Positions 24,983-34,765 of a stretch of 64,000 nt of DNA are shown in pieces. Made by a program: the position numbers and the translations under genes. Below the pieces are notes generated by a model that saw nothing but the letters and a program-made list of their open reading frames with translations, was not told the origin of the DNA and made no database searches. The stretch covers positions 310,001 through 374,000 of the forward strand of contig CAVRIA010000006.1 of assembly GCA_963721115.1 (NCBI GenBank), in the 5' to 3' direction. Positions within the stretch are counted from its first letter, which is position 1. Every line of letters starts with the position of its first letter. This DNA is from CAVRIA01 sp963721115 (GTDB lineage: Bacteria; Desulfobacterota; Binatia; HRBIN30; CADEER01).

Positions 24983-27900
24983 ATGCGGGATCGTTCGGCG
25001 GCAGGGGCGTTGGCGCTGCGGCGCGCGGTCACTTCGAAGACGGGTCGGCTCGTGACGGCGGTCTTCCTGCTGTCGGCGCTGGCCGGATGCGGCGACGACA
25101 ACGACGGTCCGCCGCCCCCGCCGGCGAACACGCCGACGCCCACCGCGACGGCGATCGCCGCGGCGACGGCGACGGCCACCGCTACCGCGCTGCCGTCTAC
25201 GCCCACGCCCCCGCCGCCGACCGAGACGGCGATCCCGGCGACGCCGACCCCGGTCGGACCCGTCGCCGTGCGCGCCGTGCCGTACGAGGTTCGCGACACG
25301 GCGCAGGCGCATCAGCTGACGATCTACAACGCGCGGCCCGGCGGCGGGTCGGTGGGAATGCCGGTGCGCATCGGCGACGTCGACGGCGACGGCCACGCCG
25401 ACTTCATCGCCTCCCCGATGCTGGCGGACAGCGGACCGAACGGCGACCGCCACAACTCCGGCGAGGTCCACATCTACTTCGGCAACGGCGAGATCGCGGG
25501 TGTCGTCGTCAACACACCCGACGCGACGAACATCACCACGATCATGGGCGCCCGCGCCGGCGATCTGCTCGGCGACGAGCCGCACGTGATCGACATCGAC
25601 GGCGACGGCCTGGCGGACCTGCTGATCGGCGCCCAGAACTACGACGGCTTCGACGGCGACCGCCACAACTGCGGCGGCGTGTTTCTCTACTACGGCCGGC
25701 CCGTCAACCCGCGCTACGTCGACCTGGCCGAGGATCAGGAGCGCGTCGTCGAGATCTCCGGCGCGGAGGCCGGCGATCGCCTCGGCGTCTGGGTCACCAG
25801 CGGCGACCTCGACGGCGACGGCCAGCGCGACATCCTTCTCGGCGCCGATCAGGCGGACGGTCCGAACGACGAACGCCCCGATACCGGCGCCATCTACGTG
25901 ATCTTCGGCGGCCAGCCCCTGCCGGCCAGGATCGACCTGGCGAATCCCGGAACGCTGCGCATGGCGGAGATCGACGGCATCGATCCCGGCGATCACCTCG
26001 GCTCGACCATCCTGGCGGTCGACGCCGACGGCGACGGGCGCGACGACATTCTCTGCGCCGGCGGCCTGGCGCGCGGCTCCAGTCAGATCGAGGGCACCTT
26101 CCTCGCCGGCGGCGACGGCCCGGACAACCAGCGCTCCAACGCCGGCGACGTCTACCTCCTGTTCAGCCCCGCCTCGTTCCCCGCCGTCCTCGACCTGGCC
26201 AGCGCCCCGGCGGCCGACCGCGTGACCATGTACGGCGCCAACAAGTCCGACGTGGCCGGCGAGGAGCTCGCGGCCGGCGACCTCGACGGCGACGGAAAGG
26301 TCGACCTGGCGATCGGGTCGCTGCAGGCCTCGGGGCCGGGCGGACCGACGAGCTCGCGCGGCCCGGCGACCGGACGGACCTACCTGGTCTTCGACGCCGC
26401 GTCGCGACGCGGCGATACCATCGACTTCGCCGACCCCGGTCCCGGGGTGACGACGATCTATGGCCGGCGCAAGGGAGGCATCTCGGGCGATACGCTGATC
26501 ATCCAGGACATGGACGGCGACGGCTTCGCCGATCTGTGGGACGCCTCCCCGTCGCTCGGGACGCGCGACCTCGCCGGAACGTTCCGGCCCGCTTCCGGCC
26601 TGCTCGACGTGATCTTCGGCCGGCCGAGCTGGCCGAGCTCGATCGACCTCCTCCTGCCGCCGGACGATCTGCGCCTGGTGCAGATCCATGGCCCCGATGC
26701 GAACGACCAGTTCTCGTACGGAATGGCGGTCGGCGACGCGGACGCCGACGGCCGCCCCGATCTGATCATCAACGCCATGGCCGGCGACGGCGTCGACAAC
26801 ATGGAGCTCGACGCCGGCGAGCTCTACGTGCTCGGCAACCCGGTGCTCTTCGACACCTCCGCCAGCGCGCGCGCGCCACTCTACCTCAACGTCGACATCC
26901 AGCCGATCTTCGAGGCCGCCTGCCTGCCCTGCCACCAGGGGGACAACGCCGAGGGCGACCTGCGCCTCGACATCATCCAGAACAGCATGGTCGATCTGCT
27001 CGGCGAGGACGGCCAGGGCCGCACCAGCACGGAGGTCTCCGACCTGATCGTCGCCCCGGGAGACCCGGACGCGAGCTACCTGATCGAGAAGCTCGAGGCC
27101 ACGGCCGACAACCCGGCGCGGGTCGGCGATCCGATGCCGCAGCCGCCGGCGACGCCGCTTCCGGGCCGCGTGATCGCCGACGTCCGCCGCTGGATCGAGG
27201 AGGGGGCGCCGGTCGCCAACGAGGATCTTCCTCCTCCGCCTCCGCCGCCCTCGACGCCGGCGGAGGGCCTCGCCACCACCTTCTTTGCCCGCATGCGCAT
27301 GGTCCTTTCCGATCCATCGCTGGGCGAGATCGAATCCATCCTCCTCGATCCGCCGGCGGCGTTCCCCTTTCGGCTCATGGGCCCGCGCCTGACCGTTCCC
27401 GCGGCCGACTTCGAGAAGGTCACGATCCCCAGCGACTTCGGCAAGGTGGTCGTCGAGCTGCGCCAGGACGGCGCCGGTGTCATCGACCGGCAGACCGGCG
27501 ACGTCACTCTCTCCATCACCCTGGTGCAGATCGCGCTCGACGGCGCGGTCGAGAACACGGTGCCGGTCATGTTGACCACGGGCGCGCAGAGCGACGGCCC
27601 GTTCAGCACCGAGGGCAAGCCGCTCGACTTCGTCGGCGGCACCCTGAAGCTCGCCGGCGTCGGCCGCATTCCCGCCGACACGCCGATCGTCGGCGGCGAC
27701 CCCGTGCTGGTCGAGCTGGACGGCTCGGTGGCCCCGAGCGTTCCGATGGTCCCCGGCCTGACCGACGAGATCCAGCCGATCTTCAACCAGAGCTGTGCGC
27801 TGGCGAACTGCCACGTCGGCGACGGCGCCGGCGGGCTGAATCTCGAGCAGGGCCGCGCCTACCAGGACCTGGTGAACGTGCCGAGCACCCAGGTCGGCGG

Positions 27901-28060
27901 GGTGCGCGTCGCCCCGGGCGACGTGAACGCCAGCTACCTGGTCGAGAAGGTCACCGCCGACCCGCCGCGTGTCGGCGAGCGCATGCCGATCGGCAACGCG
28001 CTCGACGACCTCGACGTCGAGGCGATCGAGCAGTGGATCGCCGGCGGCGCGCCGCAGTGA
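24983..28060 (+). CDS. FG-GAP repeat lipoprotein with two haem-type motifs
   Basis: A 1,025-residue exported lipoprotein: the signal ends in a lipobox (LSALAGC), then comes a proline/threonine linker. At least seven FG-GAP/VCBS Ca loops follow (for example DVDGDGHADF, DLDGDGQRDI, DADADGRPDL), predicting a beta-propeller. The C-terminal half has a c-type haem-like CLPCH (Cys647, Cys650, His651) in DIQPIFEAACLPCH, and near the end CALANCH (Cys938, Cys943, His944), which has four residues between the Cys instead of two. Both are followed by PGDxxASYLxEK, a pattern seen in planctomycete-type cytochrome modules. ATG 24983 has GGGAGG seven bases upstream. A redox or surface binding role is possible. 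Confidence 0.83.
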   Translation: MRDRSAAGALALRRAVTSKTGRLVTAVFLLSALAGCGDDNDGPPPPPANTPTPTATAIAAATATATATALPSTPTPPPPTETAIPATPTPVGPVAVRAVPYEVRDTAQAHQLTIYNARPGGGSVGMPVRIGDVDGDGHADFIASPMLADSGPNGDRHNSGEVHIYFGNGEIAGVVVNTPDATNITTIMGARAGDLLGDEPHVIDIDGDGLADLLIGAQNYDGFDGDRHNCGGVFLYYGRPVNPRYVDLAEDQERVVEISGAEAGDRLGVWVTSGDLDGDGQRDILLGADQADGPNDERPDTGAIYVIFGGQPLPARIDLANPGTLRMAEIDGIDPGDHLGSTILAVDADGDGRDDILCAGGLARGSSQIEGTFLAGGDGPDNQRSNAGDVYLLFSPASFPAVLDLASAPAADRVTMYGANKSDVAGEELAAGDLDGDGKVDLAIGSLQASGPGGPTSSRGPATGRTYLVFDAASRRGDTIDFADPGPGVTTIYGRRKGGISGDTLIIQDMDGDGFADLWDASPSLGTRDLAGTFRPASGLLDVIFGRPSWPSSIDLLLPPDDLRLVQIHGPDANDQFSYGMAVGDADADGRPDLIINAMAGDGVDNMELDAGELYVLGNPVLFDTSASARAPLYLNVDIQPIFEAACLPCHQGDNAEGDLRLDIIQNSMVDLLGEDGQGRTSTEVSDLIVAPGDPDASYLIEKLEATADNPARVGDPMPQPPATPLPGRVIADVRRWIEEGAPVANEDLPPPPPPPSTPAEGLATTFFARMRMVLSDPSLGEIESILLDPPAAFPFRLMGPRLTVPAADFEKVTIPSDFGKVVVELRQDGAGVIDRQTGDVTLSITLVQIALDGAVENTVPVMLTTGAQSDGPFSTEGKPLDFVGGTLKLAGVGRIPADTPIVGGDPVLVELDGSVAPSVPMVPGLTDEIQPIFNQSCALANCHVGDGAGGLNLEQGRAYQDLVNVPSTQVGGVRVAPGDVNASYLVEKVTADPPRVGERMPIGNALDDLDVEAIEQWIAGGAPQ

Positions 28061-28157
28061 GGATGGATCGTGATTTCCGTGCCCGTTCCACGACCTCGGG
28101 CGGAACCGGGTCCCGGCGCGCGGCACCGCGCGGGACCCGGCAGCGGGCGGCAGAGGA

Positions 28158-29026
28158 CTAGGCTGTCGAGCTCCGTGGCTGGTCGGGCGTCGACGACGCC
28201 TTGCCCGCGGGCAGGACGCGGAGGACGAGACGCGCCAGCGGCGGCACCAGCCCGGGGCGCAGCAGGCGCTCGTCGTACGGCGAGAGCCGGCGCTGATTCT
28301 CGCGCAGACAGGTCTCGAGGAAGCTGCGGGCGGAGATGTCGCCGAACGACTCGTGGCTCTTCATGGCGAAGTTCTCCTGGTCGCCCCCCTTGCCGACGTC
28401 GATGGCGGTGCGGATGCGGCTGAGCACCTGCAGCGAGACCGCCAGGCCGCGGCGAAAGGCGTAGGCCGGCTGCGCCGCGAGCGCCACGTGGTGGCGCCGG
28501 TAGGCCACCCAGTTGGCGAAGAACAGGATGTGGCGCGCTTCCTCCTGCATGATCGGATCGAACAGCGCCACCAGGGCGGGGGGAAGAAGCCGGAGTCCGC
28601 GGCGAAGGAGATCAGGCCGAAGGCGAAGAAGGAGTCGAAGCACTCCCCGTATCCGGTGCGCATGAACTCCCATTCCGGATTGCTCGGCACGCGCGGCTCC
28701 GCCGCGCGGTCGACCGGAATTCCATAGTGGCTGGTCATCAGATCGAGCAGGTGCGAGTGGCGCGCCTCCTCGTAGCCCTGTAGGGCGATCGCCTCGCGCA
28801 GCACCGGGTCCGTCTCCACGTCGGCCAGCGCCTGCACCTTGAGCGCCGTCTCTCGCTCGGTCGACACCGCCTCGTTCCACACCGGTAACCCGCTCAGTCG
28901 AGCCAGCGCCTCCTCGCCCAGATCGGGCCACTCGATGTGCGCTGGGTCGTACGAATCGTGCGTGTCGACGAATGTTTGACAGAAGAGATACTTATGCTCT
29001 TCCGAACCGGTCTTCGGCATGCCCAT
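28158..29026 (-). CDS. Ferritin-like diiron protein, frameshifted
   Basis: The N-terminal frame (ATG 29026, with GGGAGG nine bases upstream) reads to DSGFFPP and holds EEARHSHLLDL, one half of a diiron site. At a run of six C on the coding strand near 28577 the frame breaks; the other frame continues ALVALFDPIMQEEARHILFF, the second half of the site, and stops at 28158. Adding one C joins them into about 290 residues. The two sets of EExxH residues suggest an oxygenase or desaturase of the ferritin fold. It lies upstream of the candidate lipid island on the same strand as the GNAT gene. Confidence 0.72.
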
Positions 29027-29148
29027 TTCCACTAGCCTCCCCCGCTTCGCTTACAGTGCGTCGCCCGGGCTGTCCAGCCCACCTCGGAGTAAAAGTGGAG
29101 CGTCGCGTCGATCTCTGACTGCCGCTGTGACACGGGGACGGGGGATGT

Positions 29149-29956
29149 TCACTCGGAGGCCGCGCCGCGCCTTTCCAACAGCGAGTTGACCAGCTGCAGG
29201 TCGCTCTGCTTGTCGACGTCGACCGCCGCCTCCGGCTGGCGCAGGAGCACGGCGCGGACGCGGACGCCCATCTTCTGTGAGGCGAGCTGCAGCGTCTCGT
29301 CGAGCGTCAGGCGGCCGAGCAGGAAGGCGACGATCGCGCGCAGGCCGAGGGCGCGGACCATGCGCCAGGGCTGCTTGCGGTAACGCTCGACGCGTCTCCA
29401 GGCGGCGACGGCCCGTGCCGCGTCGGCGGTGAGCAGCAGGAAGAGGTTGCATCCGCAGTAGGCGTCGTCGCGAAACCGCAGGTAGGTGCGCCGTGTGGCC
29501 GGAAAGGCGGCGCGCACGAGCGGTGCCGCCACCAGCCCGACCGCGACGTCGGCGCCGCTGCCGCCGCAAGGCGGCCGCGCAGAACTCGTCGACCGCGGCG
29601 GTGGCGAGAAGCGGATGGTCGCCGGTGGTGATCAGGACCGGCATCGGCAGATCCTCGATGGCGTGGAGCACGCTCTCGGCCGGGGTCGTCCGGCCCGCCA
29701 CGACCGAGATCTGCGCGCTGCGCAGCAGCGCTCCGAGCTCGGGTTGATCGGCCACCGCGGCGGGGTCGATGCCGCACACGACGATCCGTCCGACGTGGCG
29801 CGACGCGCGCAGCGAGCGCACGACGCGCGCCAGCATGGGGACCCCGGCGACCGGGATCAGTACCTTGTGCGGTACGCCCTCGGCGCGCGCCAGGGGATCG
29901 CCCCCCGGGCGCTCGCCCGCCAGCACCAGCGCGGTGACGGTGGTCGTGGAGCTCAT
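29149..29956 (-). CDS. MobA-like nucleotidyltransferase, frameshifted
   Basis: The N-terminal part reads VTALVLAGERPGG...VPHKVLIPVAGVPMLARVV, a nucleotide-binding start similar to MobA-type NTP transferases, and continues to TTGDHPLLATAAVDEFCAAALRR. One extra base near 29566 shifts the frame; the remainder (GADVAVGLVAAPLVRAAFPA to the stop at 29149) carries RRTYLRFRDDAYCGCNLFLL and KQSDLQLVNSLLERR. It would transfer a nucleotide onto a sugar or alcohol phosphate; the substrate is unknown. It starts 20 bases from the end of the GNAT gene, suggesting a shared transcript. Confidence 0.7.
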
Positions 29957-29975
29957 CGGTGGCAGGACGAGGAAA

Positions 29976-31169
29976 TCAGGCGAGATCGCGCTCGTAGATG
30001 CGGTAGGTCTTGTAAGGGCGCGCGCCCAGGCGGTCCTTGATGTGGCGCATCGGCCGATTGTCCTCGAGCGTCCACGAGAGCTCCACCTGGTCGATGCCGC
30101 GCGCGATCACCGGCTCGCGCACGGCCTCGACCAGCATGAACACCAGCGCCATGCCCAGCGCGCTGCGTTGGTACTCCTTGCGCACGCCCATCAGGGGCAC
30201 CCGCGCGCTGTGCGGCCCGGCGCGCTTCAGGCGCCACAGCAGGCGCGCCCAGCCGAAGGGGAACAGCCGCCCGTCGAGGTCGCCGACGATGTCGTTCAGG
30301 TTCGGGACGACGACGATCATGCCCGCCGGCCTGCCGTCCACCTCGGCGATCTGCACCCAATCGTTGGGGACGAAGAGCTTCAGGCTCTCGCCGAGGGCAT
30401 CGAACTCCTCGACCGTGAAGGGCACGTAGTTCCAGTTGTCGACCCAGGCGTCGTTGAAGATCTCGCGCAGGGTGGCGAGATCCTCGCGCAGGCGCGACCA
30501 CTCGAGGGCGCGCGTGCGGATGCGTCCGGAGGCCGCTTTCTGTACGGTGGCCTCCATGACCGGCGGCGGCCGCTGAGTGGTGTCGAGCATGTAGGCGACG
30601 GTGTCCTTCGCCTTGCGGTATCCGCACTCCCGGACCCGATCGTCGTAGTACGGGCGGGCGTGTCCCATCATGAACATGGGCGGCGTGTCGAAGCCCTCGA
30701 TCAGCAGCCCGCACTCGTCGTTGATCGAGAAGTTGAACGGCCCGATGGCGCGGCGCATGCCCTGCTCGCGCAGCCACGACTCCGCCGCCGCGAAGAGCGC
30801 CCGGAAAACGGCGCCGTCGTCGATCGCCTCGACGAAGCCGAAGTAGCCCGTGTCGTCGTGGTAGTGCTGCAGGTGCAGGTCGTCGACCTGGGCGCTGATG
30901 CGGCCCACCGCCCGGCCGCCGCGGTAGGCGACCCAGAAGCGAGCCCGGGCGTGGCGGTAGAAGGGGTTCTTCGGCGCCAGGTGCTGCCGGCGCTCGAAGA
31001 GCAGGGGGGGGATCCACAGCGGATCGCCCGCGTAGACCGTCCAGGGGACCTTGATGAAGGTGGACAGGTCGCGGCGGCCCTCGACCGGGACGACGCGCAC
31101 CGGCTCTCCGGTGCCGCCCGTCTCGGCTCCCCGAGCCGGTCGCGCGGAAGTTGCGGCCTCGCCGCTCAT
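29976..31169 (-). CDS. YghO/bacterial ceramide synthase-like GNAT acyltransferase
   Basis: A 397-residue protein with a GNAT-like fold. It opens with FIKVPWTVYAGDPLWIPPLL, then NPFYRHARARFWVAYRGGRA and VGRISAQVDDLH, then GPFNFSINDECGLLIEGFDT, a pattern I associate with YghO-like proteins, the group to which the Caulobacter ceramide synthase bCerS is thought to belong. The C-terminal half has the GNAT beta-bulge segment (MGVRKEYQRSALGMALV). If it is an N-acyltransferase it would attach an acyl chain to a long-chain base or amine. It is divergent from the ABC exporter gene, with under 20 bases between the starts. Family assignment is from memory of motifs and not verified. Confidence 0.65.
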   Translation of the reverse strand: MSGEAATSARPARGAETGGTGEPVRVVPVEGRRDLSTFIKVPWTVYAGDPLWIPPLLFERRQHLAPKNPFYRHARARFWVAYRGGRAVGRISAQVDDLHLQHYHDDTGYFGFVEAIDDGAVFRALFAAAESWLREQGMRRAIGPFNFSINDECGLLIEGFDTPPMFMMGHARPYYDDRVRECGYRKAKDTVAYMLDTTQRPPPVMEATVQKAASGRIRTRALEWSRLREDLATLREIFNDAWVDNWNYVPFTVEEFDALGESLKLFVPNDWVQIAEVDGRPAGMIVVVPNLNDIVGDLDGRLFPFGWARLLWRLKRAGPHSARVPLMGVRKEYQRSALGMALVFMLVEAVREPVIARGIDQVELSWTLEDNRPMRHIKDRLGARPYKTYRIYERDLA

Positions 31170-31187
31170 GCGGGTGTCTGAGTCGTC

Positions 31188-33116
31188 ATGATGGAACGAC
31201 TTGTACGGGGTCGCAAAATCCGAGGTCAAGGCCCCGTGGTGTTCCTCCCCCCCCCGCAACTTGCTAGAGAACGGCACGTGGGCGGTTCTTTGCGGCTTCT
31301 TCTGACGTTCGCGCGCGCCTACCGGTGGCGCACGGCAGTCATGATCACATGCCTGCTGCTCGCCGGCCTGGCGGAAGGCGTCGGGCTGTCGACTCTTTTG
31401 CCCTTGATCGGAATCGCAGCCAACCGGGGCGGCGGCACGGTTCCGGCGGCGAGCTCGGGCTTCCAGTTGACCGTCCTCAACGCCATCCGGGCGTCCGGGC
31501 TGGAGCCTTCGCTGGGCGCCCTCCTGAGCATCATCGTGGCCGGCATGGTCGTCAAGGCGGCCCTGGTGCTGCTCGCCAACAAGCAGGTCGGCTACGCCGT
31601 GGCGCACGTGGCCACCGACCTGCGGCTCGGCCTCATCCGCGCCCTCCTGCGCACCCGCTGGCAGTACTACATCCACCAGCCGGTGGGGGCGTTCGCCAAC
31701 GCCGTGGCCTCGGAGGCGCGGCGCGCCTCCGAGTCGTACCTGCACGCCACGACCCTTCTCTCCCTCGCCACCGAGACGATGGTGTACGCGGGAATCGCCT
31801 GTCTCGTGTCGTGGCGCTCGACCGCCGCCGCCCTGCTGGCGGGGACGGTGATCGTGTATGCGCTCGGGCGGCTGGTGCGCATGGCGCGGCGGGCGGGGGC
31901 GAAACAGACGCGGCTGGCGAAGTCGCTCCTCGGCCGGCTGACGGACACCCTCCAAGGGGTCAAGCCGCTCAAGGCGATGGCGCGCGAGATGCTGATCGGA
32001 CCGCTGCTCGAGAAGGAGACGCGCGACCTGAACCGGGCGCTGGAGCGCGAGGTGCTGAGCAAGGAGGCGCTCAACGCGCTGCAGGAGCCGCTGATCGTCG
32101 TCTTTCTCGCCTGTGGGCTGTACTTCGCTCTGACCCGGACTGCGCTCGAGTTGTCGACCATCATCATGCTGGCTCTCCTCTGCGCCCACATCGTCGCCGA
32201 TCTGGGCAAGGTGCAGAAGGAGATTCAGAAGATGGCCACCTGCGAGAGCGCCTACTGGTCGTTGCGCGCGATGATCGAAGAGGCCGAGGGGGCCCGCGAG
32301 GTGGGCAGCGGCCAGGCGGCTCCGCATCTGACGCGCGGCATCGAGCTGCGCGGTGTCAGCTTCGCCTACGAGGATCGCTGGATCCTGCGCGATGCCGACG
32401 TCGAAATTCGGGAGGGCGACCTGACGGTCCTCGTCGGTCCCTCGGGCGCCGGCAAGACGACGGTTGCCGATCTCATCATCGGCCTCATCGAGCCGCAGGG
32501 CGGCGCGGTGCTGATCGACGGGGCGCCGCTCGACGAGATCGACGCCCGGGCGTGGCGCTCTCAGATCGGTTACGTGCCGCAGGACACCTTCCTCCTACAC
32601 GAGACGATCCGCATCAACGTCGCCCTGGGCGACCCGGATCTCACGGACGCCGACGTCGAGCAGGCGCTGCGGGCCGCCGGCGCGTGGGAGTTCGTGTCGG
32701 CCCTGCCCGAGGGCATGGACACGCCGGCCGGCGAGCGCGGCCTCCGCATGTCCGGCGGGCAGAGGCAGCGCATTGCGCTGGCGCGGGCACTGGCCCGCAG
32801 GCCGAAGCTTCTGGTCCTCGACGAGGCGACCACCGGATTGGACCCGGTGACGGAGGAGAGCATCTGCGCCACCCTGCGCGAGCTGCGCGGGGCGGTGACC
32901 ATCCTCGCGATCGCCCACTACGGCTCGCTGGTCGAGATTGCCGATCGCGTCTACCGCGTCGAGCAGGGCGCGATCGCGGCCCTGCCGGCGTGGGAGAACG
33001 GGCGTGGGGGCGGGAGTCAGGACGATCGCCGGCGCGACGGCGCCGCCGGCCGCCGCACCACACGCGTGGAGCAGGTTCTGGAAGGAACGCTGGCCCGCAA
33101 GTTGCGCGAGGAATGA
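31188..33116 (+). CDS. ABC exporter with fused membrane and ATPase domains (MsbA-like)
   Basis: A half-transporter: an N-terminal six-helix exporter domain (residues about 30-320) and a C-terminal ATPase. The nucleotide domain has Walker A GPSGAGKTT, ABC signature MSGGQRQRIALARALA and Walker B KLLVLDEATTG. It should act as a homodimer moving a lipid or lipid-linked glycan across the inner membrane. ATG 31188 gives a 30-residue leader that is not typical; GTG 31278 (VGGSLRLLLTFARAYRW) may be the true start. It is divergent from the GNAT gene and next to sugar and lipid genes, so a lipid cargo is plausible. Confidence 0.85.
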   Translation: MMERLVRGRKIRGQGPVVFLPPPQLARERHVGGSLRLLLTFARAYRWRTAVMITCLLLAGLAEGVGLSTLLPLIGIAANRGGGTVPAASSGFQLTVLNAIRASGLEPSLGALLSIIVAGMVVKAALVLLANKQVGYAVAHVATDLRLGLIRALLRTRWQYYIHQPVGAFANAVASEARRASESYLHATTLLSLATETMVYAGIACLVSWRSTAAALLAGTVIVYALGRLVRMARRAGAKQTRLAKSLLGRLTDTLQGVKPLKAMAREMLIGPLLEKETRDLNRALEREVLSKEALNALQEPLIVVFLACGLYFALTRTALELSTIIMLALLCAHIVADLGKVQKEIQKMATCESAYWSLRAMIEEAEGAREVGSGQAAPHLTRGIELRGVSFAYEDRWILRDADVEIREGDLTVLVGPSGAGKTTVADLIIGLIEPQGGAVLIDGAPLDEIDARAWRSQIGYVPQDTFLLHETIRINVALGDPDLTDADVEQALRAAGAWEFVSALPEGMDTPAGERGLRMSGGQRQRIALARALARRPKLLVLDEATTGLDPVTEESICATLRELRGAVTILAIAHYGSLVEIADRVYRVEQGAIAALPAWENGRGGGSQDDRRRDGAAGRRTTRVEQVLEGTLARKLREE

Positions 33117-33140
33117 GCGGCCCGGGCGCCCGGACTTCGA

Positions 33141-34517
33141 TCAGGCGGTCGCTTCCGAGGGATGAGCAGCTTTCAGGGCTCGCTTCAGGTTGGCGGCGAT
33201 GAGCTCGCCCAGGCGCGCGTCGCCGAGTGGCCCTCCGTGCGGCTTCTGGATCAGGTCGAGACACGGGCCCTTGTTGCCTTCGACGAGGGAGGGGCCGTCT
33301 TCCAGCAGACCGACGTCCCAGCCGATGATGGCGTGATCGGCGAACGCCGTCTCGTGCGCGCGGCGGGTGAGCTCGATCACTTCGGGCCAGAACGGCAGCT
33401 GGCGGCCGGTGATCGGCGCGCCGGTAGTCGGGTGCCGTTCATGCCAGCGGGTGCCCGATCCCATGAAGCCGCCCTCGACCGCGGGGCCGAGGCGGCCGCT
33501 GTCGACGTCGACCTCGGAGACGATGCCGCCGGCGTGGAAGTTGTCGACGATCGCCTCCCCCTGCGCCATCCGGAACACCGCGTTCGTGACCTCGCACTGC
33601 CCGCTCTCGTTGCGGCAGGTGACGACCCTGACCGTGGTCAGCGCGCCGTTGCTCAGATCGGCGATGTCGGGACAGTTCACCACCCGCGGGCGAACCACGT
33701 AGTTCTCCTGTAGCGACAGCGCCTGCAGACGCCCGAGGAGATCCGGCGCCGTCAGGACCTCTCCTTTGGCGTTGCGGTAGCGCCCGGCTGCCTCGTGCTT
33801 CCAGAGCTCGGCACCGCGCCCGCCGTTGCCGCGCAAGGGCTTGAAGAATAGATCGATCTCGGGAAGCGCGGGCGGGCTGCCATCCATCGCGCTGACTCGA
33901 CCCTTCTCGGCGACCAGCAGGGCGGGGATGGCGGCGACGCCGAACTCGCGGCAGCGGACGGCGAACTTCGCCTTGTTGCTCAGATACTCCGCGGTGTGCA
34001 GCGGCGAGCCGGACAGCACCTCGCTGTAGCGCCGCAGGAACGGGTAGGTGAACTTCTTGGTTTCGAAGCGATTCAGGTACTGCGCGGCGTGCTTTCGGTT
34101 CTCCGGCTCGTACAGCTCGAAGATGTAGTACCAGGGCGGCAGGACCGGCATTCGGAGGCCCAGGGTGACCTGCTCCCAGAGCTGGCGCAGGATCCCCTTG
34201 CCTGTGCTGCGCTTGACCGCTCCGCCGTTGCGCCGCGTGAAGTAACCCGCCAGCGCGGCGACGATGAGGGGGCGAAGGGCGAACCCGGCACAGAACTCGA
34301 GGCGTCGCCCGATGCTGCTCTCGCGCCAGACCTCGCGGCTGAAGGTGCGGTGGATGTAGTTCGAAGGGGAGCCGTTGCTGGGGAGAAAAGCCCAGTGGAC
34401 GACGGCCCCGCTCCAGACCATGACGATCTCGTCGATGCTCATTGCAAGCTCGGCACTCGAGGTCAGACGTTCGGGGAGCCGCGCCTGCGGCAACGCCGAC
34501 GGGCCCGGCTCGCGCAT
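33141..34517 (-). CDS. Sugar-transfer-associated ATP-grasp protein
   Basis: About 458 residues. The central region shows ATP-grasp features: PEIDLFFKPLRGNGGRGAEL, VRVVTCRNESG, and HAIIGWDVGLLEDGPSLVEG with the Mg-binding GNKGPCLDLIQ. This matches the sugar-transfer-associated ATP-grasp family found in polysaccharide and lipid glycosylation loci. It would join a carboxylate and an amine or similar, but substrates are unknown. It is convergent with the ABC exporter gene, whose stop is 24 bases away. ATG 34517 was kept; an in-frame ATG at 34442 is an alternative. Confidence 0.75.
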   Translation of the reverse strand: MREPGPSALPQARLPERLTSSAELAMSIDEIVMVWSGAVVHWAFLPSNGSPSNYIHRTFSREVWRESSIGRRLEFCAGFALRPLIVAALAGYFTRRNGGAVKRSTGKGILRQLWEQVTLGLRMPVLPPWYYIFELYEPENRKHAAQYLNRFETKKFTYPFLRRYSEVLSGSPLHTAEYLSNKAKFAVRCREFGVAAIPALLVAEKGRVSAMDGSPPALPEIDLFFKPLRGNGGRGAELWKHEAAGRYRNAKGEVLTAPDLLGRLQALSLQENYVVRPRVVNCPDIADLSNGALTTVRVVTCRNESGQCEVTNAVFRMAQGEAIVDNFHAGGIVSEVDVDSGRLGPAVEGGFMGSGTRWHERHPTTGAPITGRQLPFWPEVIELTRRAHETAFADHAIIGWDVGLLEDGPSLVEGNKGPCLDLIQKPHGGPLGDARLGELIAANLKRALKAAHPSEATA

Positions 34518-34765
34518 CGCCTCGACCCGCCTCGGACAATCTGTCGAGGAGCGGATACGGGTGGGAAAGGGCGCTTCGTCATGCGTCTTTCGTCAAACGA
34601 TCACAAGCTAGCACTGCAGCGTTTCGCCGTCCACCGGCCCGGTTTCCGGGAACGCCGCCCCCAAGCAGGTCCGGGAACGAGCACTGGCCCGGAAGTTGCG
34701 GGCGGAACGCCCGGTCGTGCCCCGGCGTTTTCCGGCCCCGGACGGGTGGCCGTGCAGGTCACATT

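Noticed and set aside
24896..28126. Very long open frames on both alternative frames of the FG-GAP gene (over 1,000 codons)
   Set aside because: They are arginine/glycine-rich shadows of a high-GC gene with no domain, leader or ribosome site; the 24983-28060 frame has signal peptide, Ca loops and haem-type motifs.
28158..29026. Programmed ribosomal frameshift in the diiron gene
   Set aside because: A C-run without a slippery heptamer or pseudoknot evidence, and similar one-base breaks occur in six other genes, so an error is simpler.
29149..29956. Assigning the nucleotidyltransferase to molybdenum cofactor synthesis
   Set aside because: Only the general NTP-transferase start is shared; no other molybdopterin gene is nearby and the context is lipid/glycan.
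34650..34740. Short similarity (ALARKLRAE) to the C-terminus of the ABC exporter (TLARKLREE)
   Set aside because: Only about ten residues; could be chance in an Arg-rich frame, so not called a remnant.
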